Below, in pieces: positions 42,108 through 50,910 of a DNA stretch of 64,000 nucleotides. Position numbers and translations under genes: made by a program. The stretch lies in NCBI RefSeq assembly GCF_011045015.1, contig NZ_JAAKZY010000006.1, positions 60,988 to 124,987 on the forward strand, written 5' to 3'. Origin of the DNA: Streptomyces scabichelini. GTDB lineage: Bacteria > Actinomycetota > Actinomycetes > Streptomycetales > Streptomycetaceae. The notes beneath the pieces are model-generated. The model ran no database searches. It had not been told where the DNA came from and saw only the letters and a program-made list of their open reading frames with translations. Position 1 is the stretch's first letter. Every line of letters starts with the position of its first letter.

Positions 42108-44419
42108 GCGGGACGCCGCCGTCCGACTGGAGATCCCGCTGGCGGGAGTGGCGTCGGAGCCGCCCGTTCGCGGCGGGACTGCTGCTGGTGCTCGGCGGCC
42201 TTGAACTGATCGGAATCTCCTGGGCAGGACTGGGATTCCTGCGGTTCGCCGGCACCGCGGGCGCCGCCTCCTGGGCCCTGGGCGCCATGTTCGTCGTTGC
42301 GGGGGTGACGACGTGGCGGACCCCGGCCCTGCGCTACTTCTCCGGCGTCCTGGCCGCCGTCATGTCGCTGGTCAGTCTGGTCGCCGCCAACCTCGGCGGC
42401 CTGCTGCTCGGGTTTCTGCTGACCGCCGTCGGCAGCGCCCTGGCCCTGGCGTGGATCCCCCAACCGGCCCCAGCAGCCCGAAGGAAGGCTGAGGTGAAGA
42501 GCTTCGCCGTGTCGGCGGCAGTCCCGGTCTGGCGCCGCAGCGGCATCCATGATCCGGTGCTGCGCCGCGGCTACGAGGTGTGCCGGCACGCCACCCGTGC
42601 CACGGGGGAGATCGAGTACGCCGTCTCACAGCTGCTGCCGCCGCCGCTCCGCTTCGCCACTTGGGCGCTGTACGGCGCCGTACGGGCAGTGGACGACCTG
42701 GCTGATGCGGCCCAGAACCCTGACAGAGCAGCCGAAACCCCTGAGCGGGCCGCGGCGGAGCGGGCCGGGCGCCTTGAAGCATGGATCTCGGCGTTCGACG
42801 CGGACCTGCGAGACGGCCGCAGCACCGACCCGGTGCGGCAGGCGCTGATCCACACCATGCTGGTCTGGAACCTTCCGCCGGGGTTCCTGCACACCCTGTT
42901 CGAAGAGCTGCGCCGGGACGTCCACGGACGGCAGTTCGCCACCTGGCATGAGTGGCGGCACTACAACAGTCTGATCAATACCCCGCTCGTCCTGCGCATG
43001 GGCTCGCTGCTGCTGCGGGTGGCGGGCCTGTCCGCAGAACCGGAGGACCTTGCCGCCGGTGTGCCCGACGCGGCGGCCGCCTGGCAGACCGCAGTCGATG
43101 CCGTCTATCTCACCGACGCACTCGTCGACCTCTCCGACGACCTCGGCCGCGGCCATGTGCCGCTGCCGCAGGAGGCCCTGGACGAAGCCGGGGTGCAGCG
43201 CACGGACCTGCTGGCCCGGCGTAGTACCCCTGCGTTCGAAGACCTGGTGCGCCGCCTGGTGGACCGGGCCGGCACATGGTTCGACCGGACACCACTGCCG
43301 CCGGTGCTGCACCCGGCCATCGGCATCGCACTCAACACGTACACCGACCTGTACCGGCTGCGGCTCAAGGCTGCGGCCGATGCCCCCGCCGCGCTGCTGC
43401 ACCGTCGCCCGGCACTGCCGCGACGTGCCCGCCTGCGCCTGCTGCTGCCCGCCCGGGCCCGGGCCGCGCTGGCCTGGAGCCTGTTCCCGTTCCCCGTCCG
43501 GCCCTGCCCGCTGCCCACGCCCGAGCCGTCCGTCGGTGGTGCGGGCGGAGCCGTCAGTCCAGTCGAGGAGGCACGCCGGCTCGCCGCTCAGCGCCGGCCT
43601 GTCGCACAGCCGACCCCTCACCCGTCCGGAGCCCGCCCGCCGCAGTTGCCCGCCGAGGCGACGCCGCGCCATGTCGCGATCGTGATGGACGGCAACGGCC
43701 GCTGGGCCGGCGCCCGCGGCCTGCCCCGCACCGACGGTCACCGGGCGGGCGCCGACGCGCTGATCGACGTGGTCCACGGCGCCCTGGAGATCGGCCTTGA
43801 ATATCTGACTGTGTACGCGTTCTCCACCGAGAACTGGAAACGCCCCGCCGACGAACTCCACGCGCTGATGTACGAAATCCCGCGGCAGCTACGACGCCTC
43901 GTGGACGACTGCCAGTCGATGAACGCCCGCGTACGCTGGGCCGGACTACGCTCCCGCCTGCCGGCCGATGTCATCGAGGCACTCGGCGAAGCCGAACAGG
44001 CCACCCGTGACTGCACCGGCCTGACCGTGACGGCATGCGTGAACTACGGCGGACGCGCCGAGATCACCGCTGCCGCGGCGAAACTGGCCCAGGCGGCGGC
44101 CGCCGGGAAGACCGAACCCACCTCGGTCTCCGAACACGCCTTCGCCCGCTATCTGCACGTTCCCGAACTGCCCGACGTCGACCTGCTCCTGCGCACCGGC
44201 GGCGACCAGCGCACTTCCAACTTCCTGCCCTGGCAGGCGACTTACGCCGAGCTTTTGTTCCTCGACACTCCCTGGCCGGATGTGGACCGCCGCGACCTGT
44301 GGCACGCCATGGAGGAGTACGCACGACGCACCCGCCGCTACGGCTCCGTCCCCCGCGTCCCTGCCCAGTCCGCCGAGTCCGCCGAGTCCGTTGCCCCCTT
44401 GAGTCAGGAAGGCGAGTGA
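42104..44419 (+). CDS. DUF6114 - squalene/phytoene synthase - cis-prenyltransferase fusion
   Basis: A 771-aa protein of three parts. Residues about 20-120 form a DUF6114 four-helix membrane domain. About 145-450 is a squalene/phytoene synthase (trans head-to-head) domain with Asp-rich motifs DDLAD (197-201) and DALVDLSDD (about 338-346). About 515-755 is a cis-prenyltransferase (UppS type) with HVAIVMDGNGRWA (Asp529 catalytic), TDGHRAG, YAFSTENWKRP and LLLRTGGDQRTSNF. All three have intact motifs, with no frameshift. The likely role is membrane-tethered isoprenoid chain building plus condensation; product unknown. Coupled to DUF6230 by ATGA overlap. Confidence 0.88.
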   Translation: MSGTPPSDWRSRWREWRRSRPFAAGLLLVLGGLELIGISWAGLGFLRFAGTAGAASWALGAMFVVAGVTTWRTPALRYFSGVLAAVMSLVSLVAANLGGLLLGFLLTAVGSALALAWIPQPAPAARRKAEVKSFAVSAAVPVWRRSGIHDPVLRRGYEVCRHATRATGEIEYAVSQLLPPPLRFATWALYGAVRAVDDLADAAQNPDRAAETPERAAAERAGRLEAWISAFDADLRDGRSTDPVRQALIHTMLVWNLPPGFLHTLFEELRRDVHGRQFATWHEWRHYNSLINTPLVLRMGSLLLRVAGLSAEPEDLAAGVPDAAAAWQTAVDAVYLTDALVDLSDDLGRGHVPLPQEALDEAGVQRTDLLARRSTPAFEDLVRRLVDRAGTWFDRTPLPPVLHPAIGIALNTYTDLYRLRLKAAADAPAALLHRRPALPRRARLRLLLPARARAALAWSLFPFPVRPCPLPTPEPSVGGAGGAVSPVEEARRLAAQRRPVAQPTPHPSGARPPQLPAEATPRHVAIVMDGNGRWAGARGLPRTDGHRAGADALIDVVHGALEIGLEYLTVYAFSTENWKRPADELHALMYEIPRQLRRLVDDCQSMNARVRWAGLRSRLPADVIEALGEAEQATRDCTGLTVTACVNYGGRAEITAAAAKLAQAAAAGKTEPTSVSEHAFARYLHVPELPDVDLLLRTGGDQRTSNFLPWQATYAELLFLDTPWPDVDRRDLWHAMEEYARRTRRYGSVPRVPAQSAESAESVAPLSQEGE

Positions 44420-44481
44420 CGGAGTAGCTTGCCCCGGGACGGATGGAAGGACCGGCCCGGGCCGAAAGCGAAGGGGAGAAC

Positions 44482-44949
44482 GTGTCCCAGAGCGGTGACA
44501 GCGATGACTGCGGTGACAGTGGTGACAGTGGTGATATCGGTGACGTTGAAGTCGCCGGAGTGAACAAGGCGTCCGCGCTCTCGGTGGGGCAGGTACTCAC
44601 GGCGCAGCGCACCATTCTGGCCGAGGACATCGCAGCGTTCGCATCTCTTGTGGGCGACGAGGGGCGCCACCACGTCTCGGCTGACCGGCAGGTCATGGCG
44701 CACGGTCTGCTGACAGCCTCGTTGGCGACGCAGATCGGCGGCCGACTGGACTACATCGCCCGTCGGATGAGCTGGGAGTTCCTCAGGCCCGTCTGGGAGG
44801 GGGAGACCATCACCGCGCGCGTGACAGTGCGGGCACTGGAGCGGAAGCGGTCCGGGACGGGGATCGAGTTCGGCATCGTGATCGTCAACCAGGACGGCGA
44901 TGAGGTGCTGCGCGGGGACAGCACGGGCGTTGTGCGCGACTCGGCCTGA
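44482..44949 (+). CDS. MaoC-like hotdog-fold dehydratase/thioesterase
   Basis: A 155-aa protein. An N-terminal low-complexity tract of repeated Gly-Asp-Ser (GDSDDCGDSGDSGDIGD) is followed by a hotdog domain with ASLVGDEGRHHVSADRQ, MAHGLLTASL and the beta-strand block WEFLRPVWEGETITARV. MaoC proteins hydrate enoyl-CoA thioesters or act as thioesterases; the catalytic Asp/His region is only partly canonical. GTG at 44482 follows AAGGGGAG. Lies 62 bases after the fusion gene, same strand. Stop covered by a 19-bp tandem repeat. Confidence 0.75.
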   Translation: MSQSGDSDDCGDSGDSGDIGDVEVAGVNKASALSVGQVLTAQRTILAEDIAAFASLVGDEGRHHVSADRQVMAHGLLTASLATQIGGRLDYIARRMSWEFLRPVWEGETITARVTVRALERKRSGTGIEFGIVIVNQDGDEVLRGDSTGVVRDSA

Positions 44950-44984
44950 TGCAGCCCTGAGAGACTAATGCAGCCCTGCGAGAC
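44947..44984. repeat. 19-bp tandem repeat starting at a stop codon
   Basis: TGATGCAGCCCTGAGAGAC (44947-44965) and TAATGCAGCCCTGCGAGAC (44966-44984), 17 of 19 identical. The first three bases are the stop of the MaoC-like gene. Confidence 0.95.
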
Positions 44985-45038
44985 GGTCGGCCGCAGACGG
45001 CTTCTTATGTACCCGGCCCGCTGGGCAAACTGACGTGC

Positions 45039-45782
45039 ATGGCCACCTACGACACGCTGGGCGCGACGTATGCCCGGACCCGGCAGCCCGACCCGCGGAT
45101 CGCCGCGCAGATCCACGCCGCGCTCGGAGACGTCGCGGACGTGATCAATGTCGGGGCCGGCACCGGTTCGTACGAACCCCCGCAAACGGTCCTCGCGGTC
45201 GAACCCAGTCAGGTCATGCTTGCGCAGCGCCCACCAGGATCCGCGCCCGCCGTGCAAGCGGGCGCGGAACACCTCCCGCTGCGTGACAACGCCGCCGACG
45301 CCGTCATGGCCCTGCTGACCGTCCACCACTGGGCCGACCTGGCGGCCGGAATCGGAGAACTGCGCCGGGTCGCCCGCCGCAGCATCATCATCCTGACGTG
45401 GGACCAGCACATCTTCCGCGAGCGGTTCTGGCTCGTACGGGAGTACCTCCCGGAGGCAGCCGCGTTCGACGACAGCCGCGCCCTCCCCAGCGACCGGCTG
45501 GCCGACCTGCTTGGCGGGGCGCGCCAGGAGCCGGTCCTGATTCCCCACGACTGTACGGACGGATTCGGCGCCGCATACTGGCGCCGCCCCCACGCCTACC
45601 TCGACCCGCAGGTGCGCGCGGGGATCTCCATGCTCGCCCAGACCGGCGAAGACGTCATCGCGCCCGGACTGACCCGGCTCGCGGACGATCTGACGACCGG
45701 GCGGTGGCACACCCGTCACGCCGAGCTGCTTGCGCTCAAAACGATCGACGTCGGTTACCGGCTGTTGGTGACCGACCTCTGA
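45039..45782 (+). CDS. Class I SAM-dependent methyltransferase
   Basis: A 247-aa methyltransferase with YDTLGATYARTRQPDPRI (the YDxxAxxYxxxR opening), SAM motif I VINVGAGTGSYE (about residues 37-48), motif II AVEPS, and MALLTVHHW / LRRVARRSIIILTW (motifs III-IV). Resembles UbiE/Methyltransf_11 enzymes. Substrate unknown. It stands alone with intergenic space on both sides. Confidence 0.9.
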   Translation: MATYDTLGATYARTRQPDPRIAAQIHAALGDVADVINVGAGTGSYEPPQTVLAVEPSQVMLAQRPPGSAPAVQAGAEHLPLRDNAADAVMALLTVHHWADLAAGIGELRRVARRSIIILTWDQHIFRERFWLVREYLPEAAAFDDSRALPSDRLADLLGGARQEPVLIPHDCTDGFGAAYWRRPHAYLDPQVRAGISMLAQTGEDVIAPGLTRLADDLTTGRWHTRHAELLALKTIDVGYRLLVTDL

Positions 45783-45831
45783 CCCAGGTGCCGAGAGCCT
45801 CCGAACCGGTCGCACCGTGGGAGCTGCGTGG

Positions 45832-46308
45832 CTACGGGCGGGGCCAGGGGCGGCCGGTGAGGCGTTCGATGTCGGTGTTGAACTGCTTCAGGTCGTCGAT
45901 GAAGCGCTGCAGGCGCTCGGGCGGCCAGCCGGCGACGACGTCGGCCACGCCGGCGACGATGTGCTCACGCTGCTCGCTGAGGCGCTTCGAGCCCTCCTCG
46001 GTGATGCGGTACTTGCGAGCCACCCCGCCCTCCGGGTCGAGCGTCCGCTCCACCAAGCCCTTCCGGAACAGGGCGGAGGTCTGCCGGGTGAACGTGGACG
46101 GGGCGAGCCCGAACGCCTCGACGAAGTCCGGGATGGACATCGGGCCCTGCGCCTCGAGCCTGCTGAGCAGTACGTACGCGCTGCGGTCCAGGGCGTCGCC
46201 GCCGCGGGCGCCACGGGGCGCCGTCATCTCCCGGTGCCGCGTCAGGATCAGCAACTCCTGCTCGATGCGCTGCCCCGCGTCTCGGGCGTCCACGCCGGTC
46301 TCCTTCAT
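45832..46308 (-). CDS. MarR-family regulator
   Basis: A 158-aa winged-helix repressor with LSRLEAQGPMSIPDFVEAFGL (recognition region), STFTRQTSALFRKGLVERTLD and the wing. Divergent from the P450-ferredoxin operon; the intergenic region carries a near-perfect 35-bp palindrome which is almost certainly its operator. Such regulators respond to phenolic or other small aromatic ligands. Confidence 0.9.
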   Translation of the reverse strand: MKETGVDARDAGQRIEQELLILTRHREMTAPRGARGGDALDRSAYVLLSRLEAQGPMSIPDFVEAFGLAPSTFTRQTSALFRKGLVERTLDPEGGVARKYRITEEGSKRLSEQREHIVAGVADVVAGWPPERLQRFIDDLKQFNTDIERLTGRPWPRP

Positions 46309-46359
46309 CTCCGTACGACGATGTCGCCCACCCTAGGGCCGGAATGCGCCATGCAGGAC

Positions 46360-46394
46360 TCGTGCATCATGCACTCTTGATGCACGATGCACGA
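46360..46394. promoter_or_regulatory. MarR operator, 35-bp palindrome
   Basis: Left arm TCGTGCATCATGCA (46360-46373), 7-base spacer, right arm TGCACGATGCACGA (46381-46394); 13 of 14 positions are symmetric. It lies between the MarR gene and the P450 operon. Confidence 0.85.
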
Positions 46395-46586
46395 CGCCTA
46401 TAGCGTGCAGAGCCGTGACGCTCCCGCGCTCGGGCAGACCGGTCTGCCGGCTCGGATTCCGGTGGCACCGGGCCGCGATACGGCCGCAACCGTCGTGCGC
46501 GTGCCCGCCGACCGTCGGTGTTCGGCCCTGCCGCGTGCACTCCCGGGGAGAGAGCGCCGTCGATTCCCCCCACAAGGAGATGCCGG

Positions 46587-47807
46587 ATGGCTGACAACGA
46601 TCAGGTCCTCCAACTGCCGCTTCCCACTGCCAACCCCCTGGAGCCGCCCGCCGAATGGGAACAGCTGCGTCGGCGGTGCCCGGTGGCCGACGTCGCACTT
46701 CCCAGCGGGGACAAGGCGAAGTTCCTGTCGCGCTACGACGACGTCAAGGCGATCCTCGCCGACCCCCGATTCGCCCGCCCGACCGCGGCCGACGAGGACG
46801 CCGCCCGCATCGCCCCCGAGGGTGCGGGCGGCCCGGCCGCCGACGGCGACAGCGCACTGGCCATCCCCGACAACGGTGAACCGCACCGTCGTTGGCGGCG
46901 CCAGGTGGGCAAGTACTTCACCGCCAAACGGATGGCGCAGCTGCGACCGGGCATGGTGAGGACCGCGGAAGGCCTCGTCGACGACATGGTCGCGCAGGGA
47001 CAGCCCGGTGACCTCAAGGCGTCCCTCGGCTTCCCTCTGCCCGTGTACGTCATCTGCGACATCCTGGGCGTCCCCGCCGCCGACCGAGACCGCTTCTCGC
47101 ACTGGTCGGACGCGTTTTTGAACGTGAGCCGCTTCTCGGGTGAGCAGAGCGCGGCGTCGCAGGCCGAGTTCGTCGAGTACATGTCCGCGCACATCGCGGC
47201 GACGCGCGCCGAACCTGGCGAGGACCTGATCAGCATGCTGATCAGGGAGAGCGAGGCGGAGGACGAGGGGATGTCCGACGCCTTGCTGCTCAGCACTGCC
47301 ATGGGGCTGCTGGTCGCCGGACACGAGACCACCGCCAACATGATCGGCAAGATGGCCGCCATGCTCCTGGCCGACCGCAGCCGGTGGGAGCGGCTGCTGG
47401 ACGACCCTTCCCTGGTGCGGACCACGGTCGAGGAGGCCCTGCGTCTCGACGCCAACCTCGGCTTCGGACTGCGGCGCTACCTCACCGAGGCCATCGAGGT
47501 CGGTGACGAGGTACTGCCGGGCGGCACCACCGTCGTGTGCGGCATGGCCGCCGCCAACCGCGACGAGCGGGCCTTCGCCGACGCGGACGAGATGGTGCTC
47601 ACCCGGTCTCCGAACCCGCACCTGACCTTCGGCGCCGGACCGCACTCCTGCCTGGGGCAGGCCCTCGCCCGCACCGAACTCCAGGTCGCCCTCGAAGTCC
47701 TGCTCCGCAAACTGCCCGCCCTTCACCTGGCCGTCCCCGTCGAGGAACTCCAGCGCATCGAAGGTCTGCTCGTCGGCGGGCTGCGCACCGTGCCTGTGCG
47801 GTGGTGA
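46587..47807 (+). CDS. Cytochrome P450
   Basis: A 406-aa soluble bacterial P450. I-helix oxygen-binding motif LLVAGHETTANMI (about residues 243-255), K-helix ExxR in EEALR (about 284), and the heme loop FGAGPHSCLGQALAR (Cys about 357) are all intact. ATG at 46587 follows AAGGAG. The B-C loop is unusually Ala/Gly/Pro-rich (EGAGGPAADGD). A ferredoxin gene follows after 30 bases and provides electrons. Under probable MarR control. Confidence 0.95.
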   Translation: MADNDQVLQLPLPTANPLEPPAEWEQLRRRCPVADVALPSGDKAKFLSRYDDVKAILADPRFARPTAADEDAARIAPEGAGGPAADGDSALAIPDNGEPHRRWRRQVGKYFTAKRMAQLRPGMVRTAEGLVDDMVAQGQPGDLKASLGFPLPVYVICDILGVPAADRDRFSHWSDAFLNVSRFSGEQSAASQAEFVEYMSAHIAATRAEPGEDLISMLIRESEAEDEGMSDALLLSTAMGLLVAGHETTANMIGKMAAMLLADRSRWERLLDDPSLVRTTVEEALRLDANLGFGLRRYLTEAIEVGDEVLPGGTTVVCGMAAANRDERAFADADEMVLTRSPNPHLTFGAGPHSCLGQALARTELQVALEVLLRKLPALHLAVPVEELQRIEGLLVGGLRTVPVRW

Positions 47808-47837
47808 GCCACGCTTCCGGAAAGGAAAGGAACGACC

Positions 47838-48038
47838 GTGAAGGTCAGCGTGGACCAGAACAAGTGCTGCGGCGCCGGCCAATGCGTACTGATCGCACCC
47901 GAGGTGTTCGACCAGCGGGACGAGGACGGCATCGTCGTCCTCCTCGACACCGAGCCCGCCGAGGAGCTGGACGTCACCGTGCGGGAGGCGGCGGCCGTGT
48001 GCCCGGCCGCGGCCATCACGCTGCACGACAAGGCGTGA
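47838..48038 (+). CDS. 3Fe-4S ferredoxin
   Basis: A 66-aa P450-type ferredoxin: CCGAGQC near residues 10-16 (C-x5-C with Gly/Ala where a 4Fe-4S protein has Cys) and VCPAAA near the end, so a 3Fe-4S cluster is predicted. Ribosome-binding site GGAAAGGAA. It donates electrons to the adjacent P450. No ferredoxin reductase is in the window. Confidence 0.93.
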   Translation: MKVSVDQNKCCGAGQCVLIAPEVFDQRDEDGIVVLLDTEPAEELDVTVREAAAVCPAAAITLHDKA

Positions 48039-48419
48039 GCCCCCCCGAATCACGTTCCGAGTGCGTCGGTGACGACGGCGGGGGCGGTCTCGTCCATCGC
48101 ACGGGGCGGCGCCTCATCCGTTCGGCCGGGGTGGACGGATGAGGCGTGGGCGGCCGGAAAGGGCCGGGGGTTCACCCGGACGGAGGAACCGCGTGTGCTG
48201 CCGCCATGCGTGGGTCGGCTTGAGCCTTGGTCCCACATCATCACGGCAGGCCGTGCACGAGGTCTTTCCGGTGTCTGTTCAGTGTCTTTCCAGCGGGCGA
48301 TCTTGATACGGGTCCCGCAGGATGGTGCCGGTTGCCCGGCCACCGGGATGGCACGCGGGCAGCCGTTTCTCCTGCGCGGCGATCTGCCGCCCCCGATCCC
48401 CCACTCAGGGAGCAAGCCC
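48039..48419. other. Intergenic region
   Basis: About 380 bp between the ferredoxin gene and the coiled-coil protein gene. An open frame runs through it in phase with the next gene but has no ribosome-binding site and is Pro/Gly/Arg-rich, so I read it as non-coding. No clear promoter or hairpin was identified. Confidence 0.5.
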
Positions 48420-49475
48420 ATGGCAGTGATGACCAAGACGTTGGCACCGGCGCTGGAGGATGCCCGCCAGGCCCATACCGCGGTCCTCGACCGGCTCCGG
48501 GCGGATGCGGCCGTCACGCCGCCCGGCCCGTACCGGCAGATGCTGGAGCGCCAACTCGACGACGTACAGGACAGCGTTCAGCGCATCGAGCGTCACGTAC
48601 GCGATCGGCGGCCCCGCGGCCTTCTCGGCGGCACGGTCGGCATGGCGGGTTTCGCCGCCCGCACCACCGTCCGGGTGGCCATGCTGCCGCTGACCATCGG
48701 GCAGAGGATCGTGACGGGGATGCTGCGCGGCCCGGGACCGGCCGATGAGCGGCGGCTGCTGAGAAACACCGAGGACGAGTACGCGACGGCGGCCCGTGCG
48801 CTGGCGACCTCCCGGGCGGGCGAGGTCCTCGCCGAGCAGTTCCAGGACCAGGCCACCGCCGACCTCCTCGCCGCGCTGCGTCGTCAGGACCAGGAGCTGC
48901 TGGCCACGCTGGAGGACAACGTCGCCGCACAGGCCCGGTCCGTGGCGGCCGCGAGCAACGGGTTCCATCCGGACCGGAGTGAGGGCGGCCTGGTCGACAC
49001 CGCCACCCGCACCATGCGGACCGCCGCCGACCGGCTGCGGGACGTCGCCCGGACGGGGGGACGGCAGGCCAAGGATGCGGCAGAGGGGACGATGCGGGAG
49101 ATGCCCCGGGCGACCCGCATCGCCGAGGAAGTCCAGGGCGCCGTGACACGTGAGGAAGACCTGCCGATCGCCCGTTTCAGCCAGCTCACCATTGACGAGA
49201 TCCAGCGGCAGTTGCGCCCGCTGTCCCAGTCGGATCTGACGGTGATGGAGGGCTACGAGCGCGCTCACGCCAACCGCAAGGGCGTCCTTGACGCCATCGA
49301 GCGCCTGCGCAGCAGCGAACCCTGGCCCGGCTACGACGCCATGGAGCCCGGGCAGATCGGGGGCCGCTTGCGGAGCGAACCGGCCAGTCTGGCACGTGAG
49401 GTGATGGAGTACGAGCGGCGTCACCGACAGCGGGAGTCGGTCATCTCCGCAGCCGAGCAACGCGTCCCCATGTAA
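48420..49475 (+). CDS. Helical/coiled-coil protein, unknown
   Basis: A 351-aa mostly helical protein. A first part (residues about 8-75) resembles a TraR/coiled segment (LEDARQAHTAVLDRLRADA; MLERQLDDVQDSVQRIERHV). A short hydrophobic central part (GGTVGMAGFAARTTVRVAMLPL) may touch membrane. The second half is amphipathic helices ending LSQSDLTVMEGYERAHANRK and an Arg-rich tail. I do not recognise a characterised family. Ribosome-binding site AGGGAGC. It opens the cluster of helical and membrane proteins around the giant P-type ATPase. Confidence 0.7.
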   Translation: MAVMTKTLAPALEDARQAHTAVLDRLRADAAVTPPGPYRQMLERQLDDVQDSVQRIERHVRDRRPRGLLGGTVGMAGFAARTTVRVAMLPLTIGQRIVTGMLRGPGPADERRLLRNTEDEYATAARALATSRAGEVLAEQFQDQATADLLAALRRQDQELLATLEDNVAAQARSVAAASNGFHPDRSEGGLVDTATRTMRTAADRLRDVARTGGRQAKDAAEGTMREMPRATRIAEEVQGAVTREEDLPIARFSQLTIDEIQRQLRPLSQSDLTVMEGYERAHANRKGVLDAIERLRSSEPWPGYDAMEPGQIGGRLRSEPASLAREVMEYERRHRQRESVISAAEQRVPM

Positions 49476-49589
49476 TCCCGACCCGGGGTGCTGAGCCCCG
49501 TGACCGAGAAACCGAGAAACCGAGAAACCGATGGCCGATGGCCCGCCCGGCGTGATGACAGTCGTGCGGAGCCGGACATGTCTGACAAG

Positions 49590-49626
49590 CCGCCCTGGGG
49601 CCTGAACCTCACTGTTCCCAGGGCGG
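49590..49626. terminator. Intrinsic terminator
   Basis: Perfect 10-bp stem CCGCCCTGGG / CCCAGGGCGG with a 17-base loop, then TTTA, downstream of the coiled-coil gene. Confidence 0.75.
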
Positions 49627-49738
49627 TTTACAGCGCGGCTCGGCGCCGGTCCGGAAGCCGGCCGGCGCCAGGCCGGTCACGCTGCGCGCCAGCCCCGCTT
49701 GGCCCGCCGCCCCGCCTGCCCCGGGCGCGGCGCGATCA

Positions 49739-49880
49739 GCCCGCCCAGCGAGTGGGCCACCGCAGGTCCGTCGCGATGATCTCCCGCTGCCCGTTCAGTA
49801 GCGGCACGACCGGATCCCATGTCTGCCGGTGGCAGCCCAGCCCGTGCAGCAGCGCTACCGGCTCCCCGGAAACCCTGCCG
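49739..49880 (-). pseudogene. Alpha/beta hydrolase N-terminal fragment
   Basis: The minus strand reads SGEPVALLHGLGCHRQTWDP and VPLLNGQREIIATDLR, the first strand, HG oxyanion motif and second strand of an alpha/beta hydrolase. The nucleophile elbow and the rest are absent; the sequence degenerates into PTRWAG and Arg/Pro-rich residues. Confidence 0.7.
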
Positions 49881-50213
49881 TTCGTACGCCGCCGCCACCG
49901 GGACCACCGGCCCATCCCCGACACGATGCCGCCACATGTCCAACTCGGCACGAAACTGCGGCATTTCCCGCCCATGGCAAGGGCAGCACATCCTCGGGCG
50001 CAGCCCACGCCGTCCCGGCTGCCCCCGTCGCGCGGAGCCTCGGCATGCGCGTTACTCCGTTCGGCCCCACACTGAGGGTGACCAGCTGGTCCCGCAGGAG
50101 GTAGCTGCGAGGTGACCAGCAGACGCGCACCCTGAGCGGCTGACTTCCCGCGAGTGCATCGAGCGGGATCCATCCAGTCGAAGAGCCCGGTCGCACTTCC
50201 TTCGGGAGGCTCC

Positions 50214-50600
50214 GTGATCTTGATAGCCCTGCTCGTACCGGTGTTCATGATGGTGCTGATGCTCGCGCTGGAGGCATTCGAGAACTTCCTGTTTCCTCGG
50301 CACAGGCAAGAGCAAGGACACGAAGTAGAGACAGACCGTCACCCGCGATTACGTGTCGCCTCCTCCCAGGACCGCGGTGGCACACGCCCCGACCCCGCGC
50401 TCGTCCCGCCTCCTGCCTGGCCGCCGCTCACCTCTGGAACAACTGCATGTCGGCGGAGTACGGGAGCGTCCTTGGGGAACTCGGATTCCGGTACAACCCC
50501 AAACGCCTTTACTCGGCAGTGGGTTACCGCCCTCCGAGATGGTCGTCCGAGTCGGCTGTCCGTACATACACGGCACCGCACCAAGGAGGAAACTTCATGA
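50214..50600 (+). CDS. Small membrane protein
   Basis: GTG start 4 bases after GGGAGG. One transmembrane helix at residues about 2-20 (VILIALLVPVFMMVLMLALE) is followed by AFENFLFPRHRQEQGHEV. The first about 45 residues have clear coding character, typical of short Streptomyces membrane proteins; the remaining about 80 residues to the stop are less convincing and may result from a lost stop. The stop overlaps the next ATG by 4 bases. Confidence 0.6.
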   Translation: MILIALLVPVFMMVLMLALEAFENFLFPRHRQEQGHEVETDRHPRLRVASSQDRGGTRPDPALVPPPAWPPLTSGTTACRRSTGASLGNSDSGTTPNAFTRQWVTALRDGRPSRLSVHTRHRTKEETS

Positions 50601-50827
50601 CCACCAACGTCGAGACCGGCGGAGTCACCGGTACGAAGGACAAGAATTACAACCTGATCTGGTACGTCGAGTCGTGCCTGGACAACGCTCTGCGGCTGGA
50701 GACCTACATCCGCGACGCGGAACGCGACAACGACACCGAACTCGTGGAGCTGTTCCGCAAGGCCCAGGCCGACAGCCGAAAGGGCGCCGAGATGGGCAAG
50801 CAGCTGATGCGCACGCGGCTCGGCTGA
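50597..50827 (+). CDS. Small helical protein, unknown
   Basis: A 76-aa soluble helical protein (YNLIWYVESCLDNALRLETY, then IRDAERDNDTELVELFRKAQ and SRKGAEMGKQLM) with an excellent ribosome-binding site AAGGAGG. The two-helix arrangement resembles half of a four-helix ferritin-like bundle but lacks metal ligands. Found next to stress-type genes here; function not known. Confidence 0.75.
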   Translation: MTTNVETGGVTGTKDKNYNLIWYVESCLDNALRLETYIRDAERDNDTELVELFRKAQADSRKGAEMGKQLMRTRLG

Positions 50828-50910
50828 CACCGCGCCTCGAAGGCAGGCCGGTACGGCGGGCGGGCGCGAGCCTTTGGCCTGCTCCGCCCGCCTGGGAGGA
50901 GTGGCTCGTG

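Noticed and set aside
49501..49535. ACCGAGAA triplet repeat as regulatory element
   Set aside because: Three imperfect copies after the stop and before a terminator; likely slippage with no position-specific role visible.
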